Shown: positions 42,337-52,888, counted from the first letter of the stretch. The stretch: DNA of 64,000 bases from Microbacterium trichothecenolyticum (GCF_030818955.1 NZ_JAUTBF010000001.1:744001-808000), one strand, 5' to 3'. A program made the numbers and translations. The notes: generated from the letters alone by a model not told the origin.

Positions 42337-43359
42337 TCAGAACCCGATGGCCGCCCGGTAGCGCGGCTTGTGGCCGGTGCGGATACCGGTGACGCTCGGC
42401 TTGTTCTCGTAGACGCCAGCGCCCCAGTTGCCCTCGACGAGTACCGGGCCGTCGGGGCCGACCACGATGTCCCAGCCGACGTACTGCACCTGGGGGACGA
42501 CGCGCGCGACCTGGTCGACGAAGGCCTTGACCTCGTCGATCATCGGCAGCTGGAAGTCGGCGATGCGCACGCCCGAATCGGGGTGCACCTCGTGCACGTG
42601 GCCGTGCGAGTCGTATCCCGCGCCGAGGGCGTGCCCGTTCTCGTCGAGCATCGTGTAAAAGCCGCCGAAGGTCATCTGGTCGCTGACCGCGCCACGGCCG
42701 AACTTCTGCGCCATCGCGAGGATGTGCGTCTTCTCGCCGTCGAAGAACGCGGTCACGCGGGTGGTGTTGACCGTACCTGGGCAGACGGCCGCGAGGTCGT
42801 CGTGCTGGCGGATGACCTCCTCGACGAGGATCTCGCCGCGCTCGAGCAGTCCGCGGTGAAACGCGGTCCAGTCCTCGACCTCGGCGGCGTGATAGCGATG
42901 CACGCCGGTGCCGGCCTGACCGACCGGCTCCTTGGTGACGATCGTGCCCAGCCGCTCGGTGAAGGCGCGCAGGTCGTCGGCGTTGCCGGCATCCACCACC
43001 ATCCAGTCGCGGCGGAGGAAGTCGCTGAAGCGGCGGTCGAAGGCGACCTTGTCTTGGAAGATTCCGCGAAAGTCGGGGTGGTCGTACTTCTGCGAGATCT
43101 GATTCGACACGGGGTGCGTCATGTACGTCGCACGCTCGGCCGGGGTGAGGATCGCGAAGTCGTAGTCGATGTAGTCCTGGAATCCGACGTTCTTCACGCC
43201 GGCCTGAAACAACATGTCGGCGACGACGAGCGGCATCGACTTGCCGTGTTGCGCCGAGGCTTCCTTCGCGCGCTCGATGACCGAGCCCACGTCGATGCGG
43301 CGGGCACGATCGGCGAGGTAGCGCAGACGGGTGACGGGGGAGAAGCCCTGGCTTGGCAT
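42337..43359 (-). CDS. ATP-grasp protein of the sugar-transfer-associated type
   Basis: A 340-residue ATP-grasp enzyme. The central and C-terminal parts carry the ATP-binding strands (GTIVTKEPVGQAGTGVHRY, GEILVEEVIRQHDDLA) and the metal-binding end (QYVGWDIVVGPDGPVLVEGNWGAG: D, E and N). The group often sits in cell-wall glycan loci and is called sugar-transfer-associated; its reaction is unknown but should couple a carboxylate to an amine or thiol using ATP. It is divergent from the racemase pair across 45 bases with shared promoter elements, so a joint task such as making or attaching a D-amino acid in the cell wall is plausible. Confidence 0.8.
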   Translation of the reverse strand: MPSQGFSPVTRLRYLADRARRIDVGSVIERAKEASAQHGKSMPLVVADMLFQAGVKNVGFQDYIDYDFAILTPAERATYMTHPVSNQISQKYDHPDFRGIFQDKVAFDRRFSDFLRRDWMVVDAGNADDLRAFTERLGTIVTKEPVGQAGTGVHRYHAAEVEDWTAFHRGLLERGEILVEEVIRQHDDLAAVCPGTVNTTRVTAFFDGEKTHILAMAQKFGRGAVSDQMTFGGFYTMLDENGHALGAGYDSHGHVHEVHPDSGVRIADFQLPMIDEVKAFVDQVARVVPQVQYVGWDIVVGPDGPVLVEGNWGAGVYENKPSVTGIRTGHKPRYRAAIGF

Positions 43360-43392
43360 GCACGCTCCGGGGTCGGGGAAGACGGACCCCGT

Positions 43393-43400
43393 TAGTCTAG
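43393..43400. promoter_or_regulatory. Overlapping divergent -10 boxes (bidirectional promoter)
   Basis: TAGTCT on the plus strand (43393-43398) lies six bases before GTG 43405. TAGACT on the minus strand (43400-43395) points toward the ATP-grasp gene, giving a leader of roughly 30 bases with a GGAG site. Confidence 0.55.
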
Positions 43401-43404
43401 ATGC

Positions 43405-44040
43405 GTGACCTCCCCACTCCCTGTCCGTGCGCCCGGCGCCGGGGGAGTCGCACCGGTCGCGCTCGTCTCCATCGCGGCTCTGCGGCACAACGCTCCACTG
43501 GCAGCGGGTGGCGACGACGACGTTCTCGCCGTCGACGGGTGGGGTCACGGCGCCGCGTGGGTGGCATCCGTGCTGGCCGAGCTGGGAATGGATGCCACCG
43601 GGCTCGACGCCGCGACCCTGTACGGCCTCCCGGGCTCTCACGCGCGGCCGGTCATGTCGCTGCGAGGGCGGGCGCTGGGGACGAAGTCGCTGCTGCGCGG
43701 TGAGGGGGTGTCGTACGGCTACACCCACCGCGCACCGCACGACACGACCGTCGCACTCGTCACGGGCGGGTACGCGCAGGGCGTGGTCCGCGCGCTCGGC
43801 AACGCCGTCACGGTGTCGATCGACGGACGGCGTCACCGCATCGTCGGTCGCGTCGCCATGGACGTCAGCGTGGTCGACATCGGTGACGCCGCGGTCGAGC
43901 GGGGCGCCGAGGTGGTGTTCTTCGGCGAGCCGAGCGAGGGGCATCCCTCCCTCGAGGAGTGGGCGGATGCCACGGGCTGGCGCGCGGGCGAGATCGTCGC
44001 CACCGTGGGGGTCCGTGCTGAACGTCAGGTCACGCCGTGA
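43405..44040 (+). CDS. Alanine racemase C-terminal-domain protein (half enzyme)
   Basis: The 211-residue protein corresponds to the C-terminal beta domain of alanine racemase with an unusual N-terminal addition. SLRGRALGTKSLLRGEGVSYGYTH contains the SYG-x-T stretch where classical racemases carry their catalytic Tyr (Tyr265 in the Geobacillus enzyme). GRVAMDVSVVDIGDAAVERGAEVVFFG and EEWADATGWRAGEIVATVG match the domain's end. No PLP-binding barrel or catalytic Lys is present. Leaderless GTG start, six bases after TAGTCT. The stop overlaps the next gene as GTGA. Confidence 0.8.
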   Translation: MTSPLPVRAPGAGGVAPVALVSIAALRHNAPLAAGGDDDVLAVDGWGHGAAWVASVLAELGMDATGLDAATLYGLPGSHARPVMSLRGRALGTKSLLRGEGVSYGYTHRAPHDTTVALVTGGYAQGVVRALGNAVTVSIDGRRHRIVGRVAMDVSVVDIGDAAVERGAEVVFFGEPSEGHPSLEEWADATGWRAGEIVATVGVRAERQVTP

Positions 44041-45080
44041 GCGTCGAGTACCGCATCGACCTCGACGCCTTCGACAGGAACCTGCGTCGCATCCGCGAGA
44101 CCATCGCACCGGCAGCCCACATGCTCGTGGTCAAAGACGACGCGTACGCTCACGGACTGGCGGTGCTCGTCGAACGCGCATGGCGTGAAGGCGTCCGTTG
44201 GTTCGGCGCATTCGACGTGGCCACAGGCGCCGCCGTTCGCGCGGTCGTGGGGCCCGACGCGCGCATCTTCGTGTGGCTCATCGGCGGTGTCGACGACCTC
44301 GCCGCGGGCATCGCCGCCGATCTCGATCTGGGGATCGGCGACGAGGCGCTGCTCGACGATCTCGCGCGTGTCGATGCCGGCCGCACAGCTCGCGTTCACC
44401 TCAAGATCGACACGGGGCTGCACCGCAACGGCATCCGTCCCGAGCGCTGGGAGGCCGCGCTCGCCCGCACCACCGCTCTGGTGGCCGGGGGGCGTGCCGT
44501 TCTCGAGGGTCTGTGGTCTCACATCTCCGAGGCCTCGGATGCCGATGACGACGACGCCCGCGCGCTGTTCCTCGCCGCGAGGGCGGCTGCTCGCGCGGCC
44601 GGTCTCGCGCCGCGCTTCTCGCACCTCGCCGCCAGCGCGGCCGGATTCGCGCGCGGGGAGTTCCGCGAAGACATCGTGCGTGTCGGGGCGTTCTCGTACG
44701 GCATCCGTCCCGCCGGGGGACCGGGCGAGGCCGAGCTCGGAATCGAGCCGATCGCGACTCTGGTCGCGACGGTGACGCACACCGGCCCCGACGGCGTGCG
44801 CGTCGACGTGGGGAGCCTCCACGGTCTGCCCGGCGTGCTCGCGGGTCGATTCGACGTCGTCACCCCCGCGGGCCCTCGTCGGGTCACCGCAATCGGGCCG
44901 ACCTCGCTCACGGTGACGCCCTGGGGCTCCGCCGCGGCGGGTCAGGAGGTCGTCATCCTCGGGCGGGGCGCGGCGTGCACCGCGACCGACCTCGCCGAAC
45001 TGGTCGGCACCATCGGCGAGGAGATCGCTCTCCGGATCTCGCCCGTGATCCCGCGCGTGTACGACAGAGACACGCACTGA
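44037..45080 (+). CDS. Alanine racemase-like protein with the PLP barrel but a degenerate C-terminal domain
   Basis: The 347-residue protein has the N-terminal PLP barrel: VVKDDAYAHGLAVL supplies the PLP Lys (Lys35 or so), followed by HLKIDTGLHRNGI and LWSHISEASDADD. The PLP phosphate region reads RVGAFSYGIRPAGG. The C-terminal domain is present but lacks the usual SYG-x-T and MDxxxVD motifs. Those are found in the preceding gene instead. In known alanine racemases the active site combines the Lys of one subunit with the Tyr of the partner, so the two products may work as a heterodimer. The substrate could be Ala or another amino acid. Confidence 0.82.
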   Translation: MSVEYRIDLDAFDRNLRRIRETIAPAAHMLVVKDDAYAHGLAVLVERAWREGVRWFGAFDVATGAAVRAVVGPDARIFVWLIGGVDDLAAGIAADLDLGIGDEALLDDLARVDAGRTARVHLKIDTGLHRNGIRPERWEAALARTTALVAGGRAVLEGLWSHISEASDADDDDARALFLAARAAARAAGLAPRFSHLAASAAGFARGEFREDIVRVGAFSYGIRPAGGPGEAELGIEPIATLVATVTHTGPDGVRVDVGSLHGLPGVLAGRFDVVTPAGPRRVTAIGPTSLTVTPWGSAAAGQEVVILGRGAACTATDLAELVGTIGEEIALRISPVIPRVYDRDTH

Positions 45081-45171
45081 CGACGCGGCGCGCGGCCGCG
45101 CTCCGCCGACCATCCGCCGCTGCCTGTTCGGGCATCGGCACGACCAGACACGCGCCGGTGCCCGAACGCGG

Positions 45172-45215
45172 AACGGGCCCCGAGCCACCCTCGAGGGAGT
45201 GGCGCGGGGCCCGTT
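45172..45215. terminator. Bidirectional terminator between the racemase pair and the DUF7455 gene
   Basis: AACGGGCCCCG and CGGGGCCCGTT form an outer 11-bp stem, with an inner GCCACCCTC/GAGGGAGTGGC helix. Confidence 0.8.
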
Positions 45216-45228
45216 GCGATGAATGGTC

Positions 45229-45450
45229 TCAGTCGGCGGCGTGAAGGCGTGCCGTCTCGTCGTGCCACGACGTGGCGACACTGCGGAGCTTCTCTTCGTA
45301 CTTGCGGCCGTGGTGCGCGCAGAACAACAGCTCACTGCCGTTCACCTCGGCGGCAATGTACGCCTGTGCGCCGCAGGAGTCGCAGCGATCCGCCGCCGTC
45401 AGGCGGTGATCGAGGACGGCTGACGCGTCGGGTGCAGTCGTGGTGGTCAT
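45229..45450 (-). CDS. Small zinc-binding DUF7455 protein
   Basis: A 73-residue protein with CDSCGAQ and FCAHHGRKY, an apparent Cys2-CysHis zinc site, typical of the small DUF7455 proteins that neighbour the topoisomerase genes in many actinobacteria. It may regulate or bind nucleic acid; function is not known. ATG 45450 follows a GAGGAGG site. It is divergent from parE. Confidence 0.8.
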   Translation of the reverse strand: MTTTTAPDASAVLDHRLTAADRCDSCGAQAYIAAEVNGSELLFCAHHGRKYEEKLRSVATSWHDETARLHAAD

Positions 45451-45616
45451 CTCGGGTGCCCTCCTCAAGTGGTCGTTGGGCGAGTCTCCATATACAACCA
45501 CGCGGATGTTTCCCCTATGCCGCGGCTTGATCACATTTCGCTGTGCGCGTACGACGACCCCACCGCGCTGTGTGTCTGGCAGGGGATGTCGGCGACCCCG
45601 ATTACGCTGGGAGATC

Positions 45617-47687
45617 GTGACGTCCGAGTACTCCGCCCATCATCTCCAGGTTCTCGAGGGCCTTGAGGCCGTTCGCAAGCGCCCGGGCATGTACATCGGC
45701 TCGACCGACTCCCGTGGTCTCATGCACTGCCTGTGGGAGATCATCGACAACTCCGTCGACGAAGCACTCGGCGGACACGGCTCGCGCATCGACATCGTGC
45801 TGCATGCCGACGGCAGCGTCGAGGTGCGCGACCGCGCCCGCGGCATCCCGGTCGACGTGGAGCCGCGCACGGGCCTCACCGGTGTCGAGGTCGTCTTCAC
45901 CAAGCTGCACGCCGGCGGCAAGTTCGGGGGCGGCTCGTATGCGGCATCCGGAGGTCTGCACGGTGTGGGTGCCTCGGTCGTGAATGCCCTGTCGGAGCGC
46001 CTCGACGTCGAGGTCGACCGCGGCGGCAAGACCTACGCCATGTCGTTCCACCGCGGCGAGCCCGGCCTGTTCGCCGGCGATTCGCCCGACTCGGCCTTCA
46101 CCCCGTTCGAGCGCAGCAGCGAGCTGCGCGTCGTCGGCAAGGCCCCGCGTGGCGTCACCGGCACGCGTATCCGTTACTGGGCCGACCGTCAGATCTTCAC
46201 GAAAGACGCCGCATTCGGGCTCGACGAGCTCGTGCAGCGCGTGCGGCAGACGGCGTTCCTCGTTCCCGGTCTCGAGATCGTGGTGCTCGACGAACGCGGT
46301 GAGGAGCGCGTCGAGACCAGCTACCGCTTCGACGGCGGCATTTCGGAGTTCGCCGACTTCCTCGCCCCCGACGCCGCTGTCACCGACACCTGGCGCCTGA
46401 CCGGCACCGGCACGTTCACCGAGACCGTTCCCGTCCTGCAGCCCGGCGGTTCGATGGTGCCGACCGAGGTGCAGCGTGAATGCGAGGTCGACATCGCCGT
46501 GCGTTGGGGGACGGGCTATGACACGACCACTCGCTCGTTCGTCAACATCATCGCCACCCCCAAGGGCGGCACGCACCAGCAGGGCTTCGAACAGGGCCTC
46601 ATGAAGGTTCTGCGCGCACAGGTCGAGCAGAACGCCCGCAAGCTCAAGGTCGGAAACGACAAGATCGAGAAGGACGACCTTCTGGCCGGCCTCACCGCGG
46701 TGTTGACCGTGCGTCTGCCCGAGCCGCAGTTCGAAGGCCAGACCAAAGAGGTGTTGGGCACTCCCGCGGTCCGTCAGATCGTGGCATCCGTCGTCGCGAA
46801 AGAGCTCGCCGCCCGTTTCGCCTCACCCAAGCGCGACGACAAGGCGCAGACGGCGCTGCTTCTCGAGAAGGTCGTCTCCGAGATGAAGGCGCGTATCTCG
46901 GCGCGCACGCACAAAGAGACCCAGCGCCGCAAGAACGCGCTCGAGTCGTCGTCGCTCCCGGCCAAGCTCGTCGACTGCCGCTCCAACGACGTCAACGACT
47001 CCGAGCTGTTCATCGTCGAGGGCGACTCGGCGCTCGGCACCGCCAAACTCGCCCGTAACAGCGAGTACCAGGCACTGCTGCCCATTCGCGGCAAGATCCT
47101 CAACACGCAGAAGGCCTCGATCAGCGACATGCTGTCGAACGCGGAGTGCGCGTCGATCATCCAGGTGATCGGGGCCGGTTCGGGCCGCTCGTTCGATCTC
47201 AGCGCCGCACGATACGGCAAGATCATCCTCATGAGCGATGCCGACGTCGACGGCGCGCACATTCGCACGCTGCTGCTCACGCTCTTCTTCCGGTACATGC
47301 GTCCGCTCGTCGAGGAGGGGCGCGTCTTCGCCGCGGTGCCCCCGCTGCACCGCGTCGTCGTGATCAACCCCGGCACCAAGCCCAACGAGACGATCTACAC
47401 CTACAGCGAGCAGGAGCTACACGCGCTCCTCACCAAGCTCAAACGCGGCAACAAGCGCTGGCAGGAGCCGGTGCAACGGTACAAAGGGCCTGGGCGAGAT
47501 GGATGCCGATCAGCTCGCGACCACGACCATGGACCGTGCCGGGCGGACGCTACGCCGTGTGCGGGTGCAGGACATGGAGGCCGCGGCATCCGTGTTCGAC
47601 CTGCTCATGGGCAGCGACGTTGCGCCGCGGCGCGAGTTCATCATCGACTCGAGCGATCGGTTGGCGCGCGAGCGTATCGACGTCTGA
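45617..47687 (+). CDS. parE: DNA topoisomerase IV (type IIA) subunit B, interrupted by one extra base
   Basis: The ATPase and TOPRIM subunit of a type IIA topoisomerase. It has RKRPGMYIGST, the Bergerat ATP fold (EIIDNSVDEAL, GRGIPV-type RARGIPVDV, GGLHGVGASVVNAL) and the TOPRIM motifs EGDSALGTAK and MSDADVDGAHI. The sequence EGDSALG, not EGDSAGG, marks it as ParE-like. The frame breaks at 47483-47485: TACAAAGGGCC where TACAAGGGCC is expected, so QRYKGLGEMDADQL is the restored reading. Removing one A gives 689 residues ending at 47687. A sequencing error is most likely. GTG 45617 lies eight bases after TACGCT. The partner parC is convergent. Confidence 0.9.
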
Positions 47688-47938
47688 CGCCGAGGCGGGT
47701 CGGCTTGGCGCCGGGCGGGAGGTTTGGTCCGCGGCGGAGGTGGCGCCGCCGGTGGCGTGCCGTCCGGCGGAGTTCGGGCCCCACACGCCGTGATGCCGTC
47801 GCCTCGAACGGCGTGTCGCCCACCGCCTCCGCCTGACGGCGCGGGCGGTCGGGCTCGGGATCGTGCCGACCCGCGCGCACTCCGCATGACGGCACGCGCG
47901 GCATCGCACCGACGCGCGGTGCCGTGCCCTGCTTCTCG

Positions 47939-50407
47939 TCAGCGGACGACGGTGCCGATCGCGCCGATGACGGCGTCGAGCGGCTGGCCCGACGCGTCGC
48001 GTTTGGCCCCGCCCTGGGGCAGGGTGCGTGCCGAGCCGTCGGGCCCGATGGCTCGCGGCTCGACGCCGACCCACGCGAGCACGAGAGCGTCCTCGCCGCG
48101 CAACAGACGCTGGGCGCGGACGCCGCCGGTGGCGCGTCCCTTCGCGGGGTACTCGGCGAACGCCGACACCTTCGCGCTGCCCGCGTCGGTACCAGGCAAC
48201 GCCGTCGACGAGCCGGCGACCGTCACGACGACGGCGTCGAACGCCGACGCGCCGACCACGGCGAAGGCGATCACGCGCGCCCCATCGGACAACCGGATGC
48301 CGGCCATGCCACCGGCCGATCTTCCCTGCGGCCGCACCGACGAGGCGTCGAACCGCAGGAGCTGGGCGTCGCTGGCCACGAAGACGAGCTCGGCGTTGTC
48401 GCCCGCGGGCGCGGCACCGACCACGCGGTCGCCGTCGCGCAGCGCGATGATCTCGATCTCGTCTTTCGTGCCGAGCTCGCTCGCCGCCACGCGCTTGACC
48501 ACACCCTGCTGGGTACCGAGCGCGATCGTCGGAGTGTCGGCGAGGGGCACGAGTGCCACGACCGTCTCGCCCTTCGCGAGCGCCAGATACTGCTCGACCT
48601 TGGTGCCGGCCGCGACCTGTACGGAATTCGCCGGGACCGATGGAAGGTCGACGGGGGAGAATCGCACGAGCCGACCGGCCGATGTCACGGCTCCGATGTC
48701 GCCACGCGTGGTCGTATCGACCGCGGAGCGGATGGCATCGTGCTTCGAGCGACGCGTGGGCGGCACGACGCCACCGCCGGGTGCGTCGGCGATCAGCTCT
48801 GCACGCACCATGCGTCCGGTCGCGGTCAGGTACACGCGGCAGGGAGTGTCGGCGATCTGCAGGTCGGCGGCGGCCGCTGCGGCGCGAGAAGAGCGCGGCT
48901 GCACCGGTCCGCCGTTGAGGAGCATCGTGCGCCGGGGTGTCCCGTACGCCTCCGCCGCGGCATCCAGCTCCTTCGCGACCTGCTGGCGCAGCAGCGTCTC
49001 GCTGCCGAGCAGCTCGACGAGCTGGGCGATCTCGGCGTTCAACTGGTCGCGCTCGGCCTCGAGCTCGATCCGCGAGAACTTGGTGAGGCGGCGTAGACGC
49101 AGCTCGAGGATGTACTCAGCCTGCGGGTGCGAGAGGTCGAACACCTCCTGCAGCTTCGTGCGCGCCTGCTCGCCGTCGTCGGAGGAGCGAATGACCTGGA
49201 TGACCTCGTCGATGTCGAGGATCGCGATGAGCAGACCCTCGACGAGGTGCAGGCGCTCGCGCTTGCGCGCCAGTCGGTACTCGCTGCGCCGTGTGACGAC
49301 CCGGAGACGGTGATCGATGTACACCCGCAGCATGTCGCGCAGACCGAGCGTCTGCGGCTGGCCGTCGACGAGTGCCACGTTGTTGATGCCGAAGGAGTCC
49401 TCGAGCGGAGTCAGCCGGTAGAGCTGCTCCAGCACCGCCTTCGGGTCGAAACCGGTCTTGATGCCGATGACAAGGCGCAGGCCGTTGTTGCGGTCGGTGA
49501 GATCGGTCACGTCGGCGATACCCGTGAGCTTTTTCGCCTGCACGGCGTCTTTGATCTTCTCGATCACGCGCTCGGGGCCGACGAGATACGGCAGCTCGGT
49601 CACGACGATGCCGGTGCGGCGCGGTCCGAGCGACTCGATCGAGGCCTTCGCCCGGGTGCGGAACGTTCCTCGACCATTCGTGTAGGCGTCTTTGATGCCG
49701 TCGAGCCCGACGATGATGCCGCCGGAGGGTAGATCGGGGCCCGGGACGAACTCCATGAGTTCCTCGACCGTGGCATCGGGGTTCTGCAGCAGGTGGGTGG
49801 CGGCGCCCACGACCTCGATGAGATTGTGCGGCGCCATGTTCGTGGCCATACCGACCGCGATCCCCGTCGCGCCGTTCACGAGCAGGTTGGGAAACGCCGC
49901 GGGCAGGACTTCGGGCTGCTGGAACTGTCCGTCGTAGTTGGGGATGAAGTCGACGACGTCTTCGTCGAGGTTCTCGGTGAGGGCGAGAGCGGCAGCGGCG
50001 AGGCGCGCCTCGGTGTACCGGGGGGCGGCCGGTCCGTCGTCGAGCGAGCCGAAGTTGCCGTGCCCGTCGACGAGGGGCACGCGCAGCGAGAAGTGCTGCG
50101 CGAGGCGCACGAGGGCGTCGTAGATGGGGGCGTCGCCGTGGGGGTGGAGCTTTCCCATCACCTCACCCACGACGCGGGCGCTCTTCACGTGCCCTCGGTC
50201 GGGACGCAGCCCCATCTCCGCCATCTGGTACAGGATGCGCCGCTGAACGGGCTTCAGCCCGTCGCGGGCGTCGGGCAGCGCGCGGGAGTAGATCACCGAG
50301 TACGCGTACTCGAGGAACGACCCCTGCATCTCGGTCGAGACATCGACGTCTTCGATGCGCTCGGCGACGGCGGACGACGCGGGGGCGGAGGAACGGGAAT
50401 CGGGCAT
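47939..50407 (-). CDS. parC: DNA topoisomerase IV (type IIA) subunit A
   Basis: The DNA-cleaving subunit, partner of ParE at 45617-47687. The 822-residue protein carries the breakage-reunion domain with catalytic Tyr131 in [10 protein letters not shown], the quinolone-interaction helix [15 protein letters not shown] (residues 86-99), and the C-terminal beta-pinwheel from about residue 520. At the place of the sensitive Ser of gyrase (Ser83 in Escherichia coli GyrA) it has Ala93, while Asp97 is kept. ATG 50407 begins [12 protein letters not shown]. It faces parE across a 251-base gap without a visible gene. Confidence 0.93.
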   Translation of the reverse strand: MPDSRSSAPASSAVAERIEDVDVSTEMQGSFLEYAYSVIYSRALPDARDGLKPVQRRILYQMAEMGLRPDRGHVKSARVVGEVMGKLHPHGDAPIYDALVRLAQHFSLRVPLVDGHGNFGSLDDGPAAPRYTEARLAAAALALTENLDEDVVDFIPNYDGQFQQPEVLPAAFPNLLVNGATGIAVGMATNMAPHNLIEVVGAATHLLQNPDATVEELMEFVPGPDLPSGGIIVGLDGIKDAYTNGRGTFRTRAKASIESLGPRRTGIVVTELPYLVGPERVIEKIKDAVQAKKLTGIADVTDLTDRNNGLRLVIGIKTGFDPKAVLEQLYRLTPLEDSFGINNVALVDGQPQTLGLRDMLRVYIDHRLRVVTRRSEYRLARKRERLHLVEGLLIAILDIDEVIQVIRSSDDGEQARTKLQEVFDLSHPQAEYILELRLRRLTKFSRIELEAERDQLNAEIAQLVELLGSETLLRQQVAKELDAAAEAYGTPRRTMLLNGGPVQPRSSRAAAAAADLQIADTPCRVYLTATGRMVRAELIADAPGGGVVPPTRRSKHDAIRSAVDTTTRGDIGAVTSAGRLVRFSPVDLPSVPANSVQVAAGTKVEQYLALAKGETVVALVPLADTPTIALGTQQGVVKRVAASELGTKDEIEIIALRDGDRVVGAAPAGDNAELVFVASDAQLLRFDASSVRPQGRSAGGMAGIRLSDGARVIAFAVVGASAFDAVVVTVAGSSTALPGTDAGSAKVSAFAEYPAKGRATGGVRAQRLLRGEDALVLAWVGVEPRAIGPDGSARTLPQGGAKRDASGQPLDAVIGAIGTVVR

Positions 50408-50478
50408 AGGTGCGGCCTCGGGTCGGGCGGGCGTCACGGCAGAACGGGGGCGGCGGGTCGTGTGGGAGACTGGCCCCG

Positions 50479-51606
50479 ATGTCACTCAGCCTACCGGCGG
50501 ACCCGCCGCGCTCCCGGAGCCTCACCGGTGTGGTGACCCAGACGATCGCCGCCCTGACGGGTGACAGCGACTGGTTCGCCCCCGCCCGCAGCGCGATCGT
50601 GTTCGTCGTCGACGGACTCGGAGCGCACAACCTCGCCGCCCGGCGCGGCCACGCGAGGTTCCTCGCCTCGGTGGGCGGACGCCGCGACGTCGCGCGCACG
50701 GTCTTCCCCTCCACCACCGCCGCCGCGCTGACGAGTCTCCTGACCGGCACCGACCCCGGCGCGCACGGGATCGTCGGCTACCGCGCGCGCGTGCCCGGTA
50801 CGAACCGGGTCCCGAATCAGCTGCAGGGCTGGGACACCGACGGCCTCGACCCCCGCACCTGGCAACGTCGTCGCCCGCTTCTCGAGCAGTGGGCGGATGC
50901 CGGACGTCCCTGCTTCGTCGTGTCGCGGCCGAGCTACGCCGGCACCGGGTTCACCGAGGCGACGCTGCGCGGCGCTGAGCTGGTGTCATCCGACGACGTC
51001 GACGAGCGCGTGCGCATCGCCGCCGACCTCGCGGCGCGGCATCCGGGGGCCATGGTCTACCTCTACGCTCCCGAACTCGACACGGCGGGTCACCGCGACG
51101 GGTGGGAGTCCGACCGCTGGACCGACGCCCTCGAGACGCTCGACGCCGCCGCCCGCCGCCTCGCGGCCTCCATCGACCCCGGCACCGGTGTGCTGCTCAC
51201 CGCCGACCACGGCATGGTCGACGTGCCCGCGCACAAGCACGTGCTGCTGCGAGAGGGCGATGCGCTGCTCGACGGTGTCGCCCTCATCGGCGGCGAACCC
51301 CGGATGCTGCACCTGTATGCAGAAGACGGACGGGCGGATGCCGTGGCCGCGGCGTGGAAGCAGCGTGAGGCGTCGCGTGCCTGGGTGCTGACGCGCGCTG
51401 AAGCCGTCGAGGCCGGACTGTTCGGTGCGGTCGACGACGAGGTCGTGCCGCGGATCGGCGACGTGCTCGTCGCGGCGCGCGGACGCTTCGCCTACTACGA
51501 CGACCGCGAGGCCGACAAGCGGCCGCAGCGCATGGTGGGGCAGCATGGCTCGCTGACCGAGGAGGAACGCATCGTGCCGCTGCTGCGGCTGGGGGCTTTC
51601 GCCTGA
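50479..51606 (+). CDS. Alkaline phosphatase-superfamily phosphodiesterase
   Basis: The 375-residue protein belongs to the nucleotide pyrophosphatase/phosphodiesterase branch. The first metal site is in [10 protein letters not shown], the nucleophile Thr or Ser in [15 protein letters not shown], and later metal ligands in [13 protein letters not shown] and [10 protein letters not shown]. There is no clear signal peptide, so it should act in the cytoplasm. The substrate is unknown. It is divergent from parC. ATG 50479 follows GGGAGAC. Confidence 0.88.
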   Translation: MSLSLPADPPRSRSLTGVVTQTIAALTGDSDWFAPARSAIVFVVDGLGAHNLAARRGHARFLASVGGRRDVARTVFPSTTAAALTSLLTGTDPGAHGIVGYRARVPGTNRVPNQLQGWDTDGLDPRTWQRRRPLLEQWADAGRPCFVVSRPSYAGTGFTEATLRGAELVSSDDVDERVRIAADLAARHPGAMVYLYAPELDTAGHRDGWESDRWTDALETLDAAARRLAASIDPGTGVLLTADHGMVDVPAHKHVLLREGDALLDGVALIGGEPRMLHLYAEDGRADAVAAAWKQREASRAWVLTRAEAVEAGLFGAVDDEVVPRIGDVLVAARGRFAYYDDREADKRPQRMVGQHGSLTEEERIVPLLRLGAFA

Positions 51607-51635
51607 CCACGAAGACGCCCGACGAGTCGAGAACC

Positions 51636-52667
51636 TCAGCTCTCGTCGGTGCGCGCCCCGAAGACGATCTCGTCCCACGAGGGCATGGACGGGCGTCCCT
51701 TGGTCCGGCGCGAAGAGTCGGACGTCGTCTGCGCGGAGTTCTCCGAAGCGGACGCCTCATCGGCATCCGGGGTCTGTGGGGCCTCCGCCGCGTCGAACAG
51801 CGCGACGGGCGGGCTCGTCGGACGCGGCGCGGGATCGCTCTCGATCAGTCCGGGCAGCGGCTCGCGCTGACCGCGGCGCCGACGCAGCGCTTCGAGCAGG
51901 TCGGCCGTCTCCGACGAGGCGAGAGGCGCATCGGGCGCACGTTTGATCGCCGCGGCCTGGACGGCGGGGGCGACGGGGCCGGTCGCCTCGACTCCCGGCT
52001 CGTCGTCGATGTCGAGGCGGCGCGGGCCGAAGGCTCCGCTGTCGAAGCGCGAGTCGTCCTTCGAGACGGCGTCGAGAGCGCGCAGGCGCGGAATGAGCCC
52101 CTCGGGGAGCGAACCCTGCCGCGACAGTTGGATCGCGTCGGCATTCTGCGGCGACAGGCTGCTCCGACGCGGATCGAAGCTCCAGCGTGCGTCGTGTTCG
52201 ATGCCGTTCGCGGTGAACTCGAGCTTGACCATCCAGCCCGAGCTCTCTTTCCAGCTCGTCCACCGCTCGGCCGATGCGCCGGCTTCGGTCAGCTTCGCCC
52301 GCACAGCGGCGCCGAAGGTGATCGGCGCGTCATGCTCGAGAGCACCCCCCAGCAGCACCGGGACGGCGAGAGCCTGCCCCACGACGTGCTCGCGCTCGGC
52401 GAGCACCGGCCGCTCGAAGCGCTCGACGTCTTCGACGCGGGCGTTCAACAGGGTCGCCACCTCGCGCGCCGAGAGACCCGCGCGGATGTGTGCCTGGATC
52501 TCGCGCGGGCTCGGACGCGAGGAACGGTCGTCGTCGCTGCGGTCACGACGCGCGCGGCGCGCTTCGGCGCGCAGCACCTCGTCGAGCGGCAGGGCGAAGC
52601 GTTCGCCCGCCTGTGTCGCGACGACCAGGACGTCGTCCTCGGTGCCGATGACTTTGAGCTGCTCCAT
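51636..52667 (-). CDS. sepH: Septation protein SepH
   Basis: It binds FtsZ and helps assemble the division ring in actinobacteria. The 343-residue protein starts with the conserved DUF3071 region (MEQLKVIGTEDDVLVVAT), includes the helix-turn-helix SPREIQAHIRAGLSAREVA (about residues 50-68) needed for FtsZ bundling, and has a long disordered tail ending SWDEIVFGAR. ATG 52667 is supported by the conserved N-terminus. It is convergent with the phosphodiesterase gene. Confidence 0.92.
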   Translation of the reverse strand: MEQLKVIGTEDDVLVVATQAGERFALPLDEVLRAEARRARRDRSDDDRSSRPSPREIQAHIRAGLSAREVATLLNARVEDVERFERPVLAEREHVVGQALAVPVLLGGALEHDAPITFGAAVRAKLTEAGASAERWTSWKESSGWMVKLEFTANGIEHDARWSFDPRRSSLSPQNADAIQLSRQGSLPEGLIPRLRALDAVSKDDSRFDSGAFGPRRLDIDDEPGVEATGPVAPAVQAAAIKRAPDAPLASSETADLLEALRRRRGQREPLPGLIESDPAPRPTSPPVALFDAAEAPQTPDADEASASENSAQTTSDSSRRTKGRPSMPSWDEIVFGARTDES

Positions 52668-52888
52668 GCGAAACACCCCTCCGATCTGCGGTCGACGCCC
52701 ATGCTGACACGCCCGCCGCACGGTTTCGGGAATATCGCGGGCGCGCCGCGAGTTTCACGCGTGGCCCGATGCGCAACCCGCCCCGGAGCATTTGCTTATC
52801 GAGGTCGGGTCATGCAAACTATGGCCGCCCGATCGGGCACCCGATGGGGCACAGCACCACAAAACACCGGAAGTAGAGACCTGCACGC

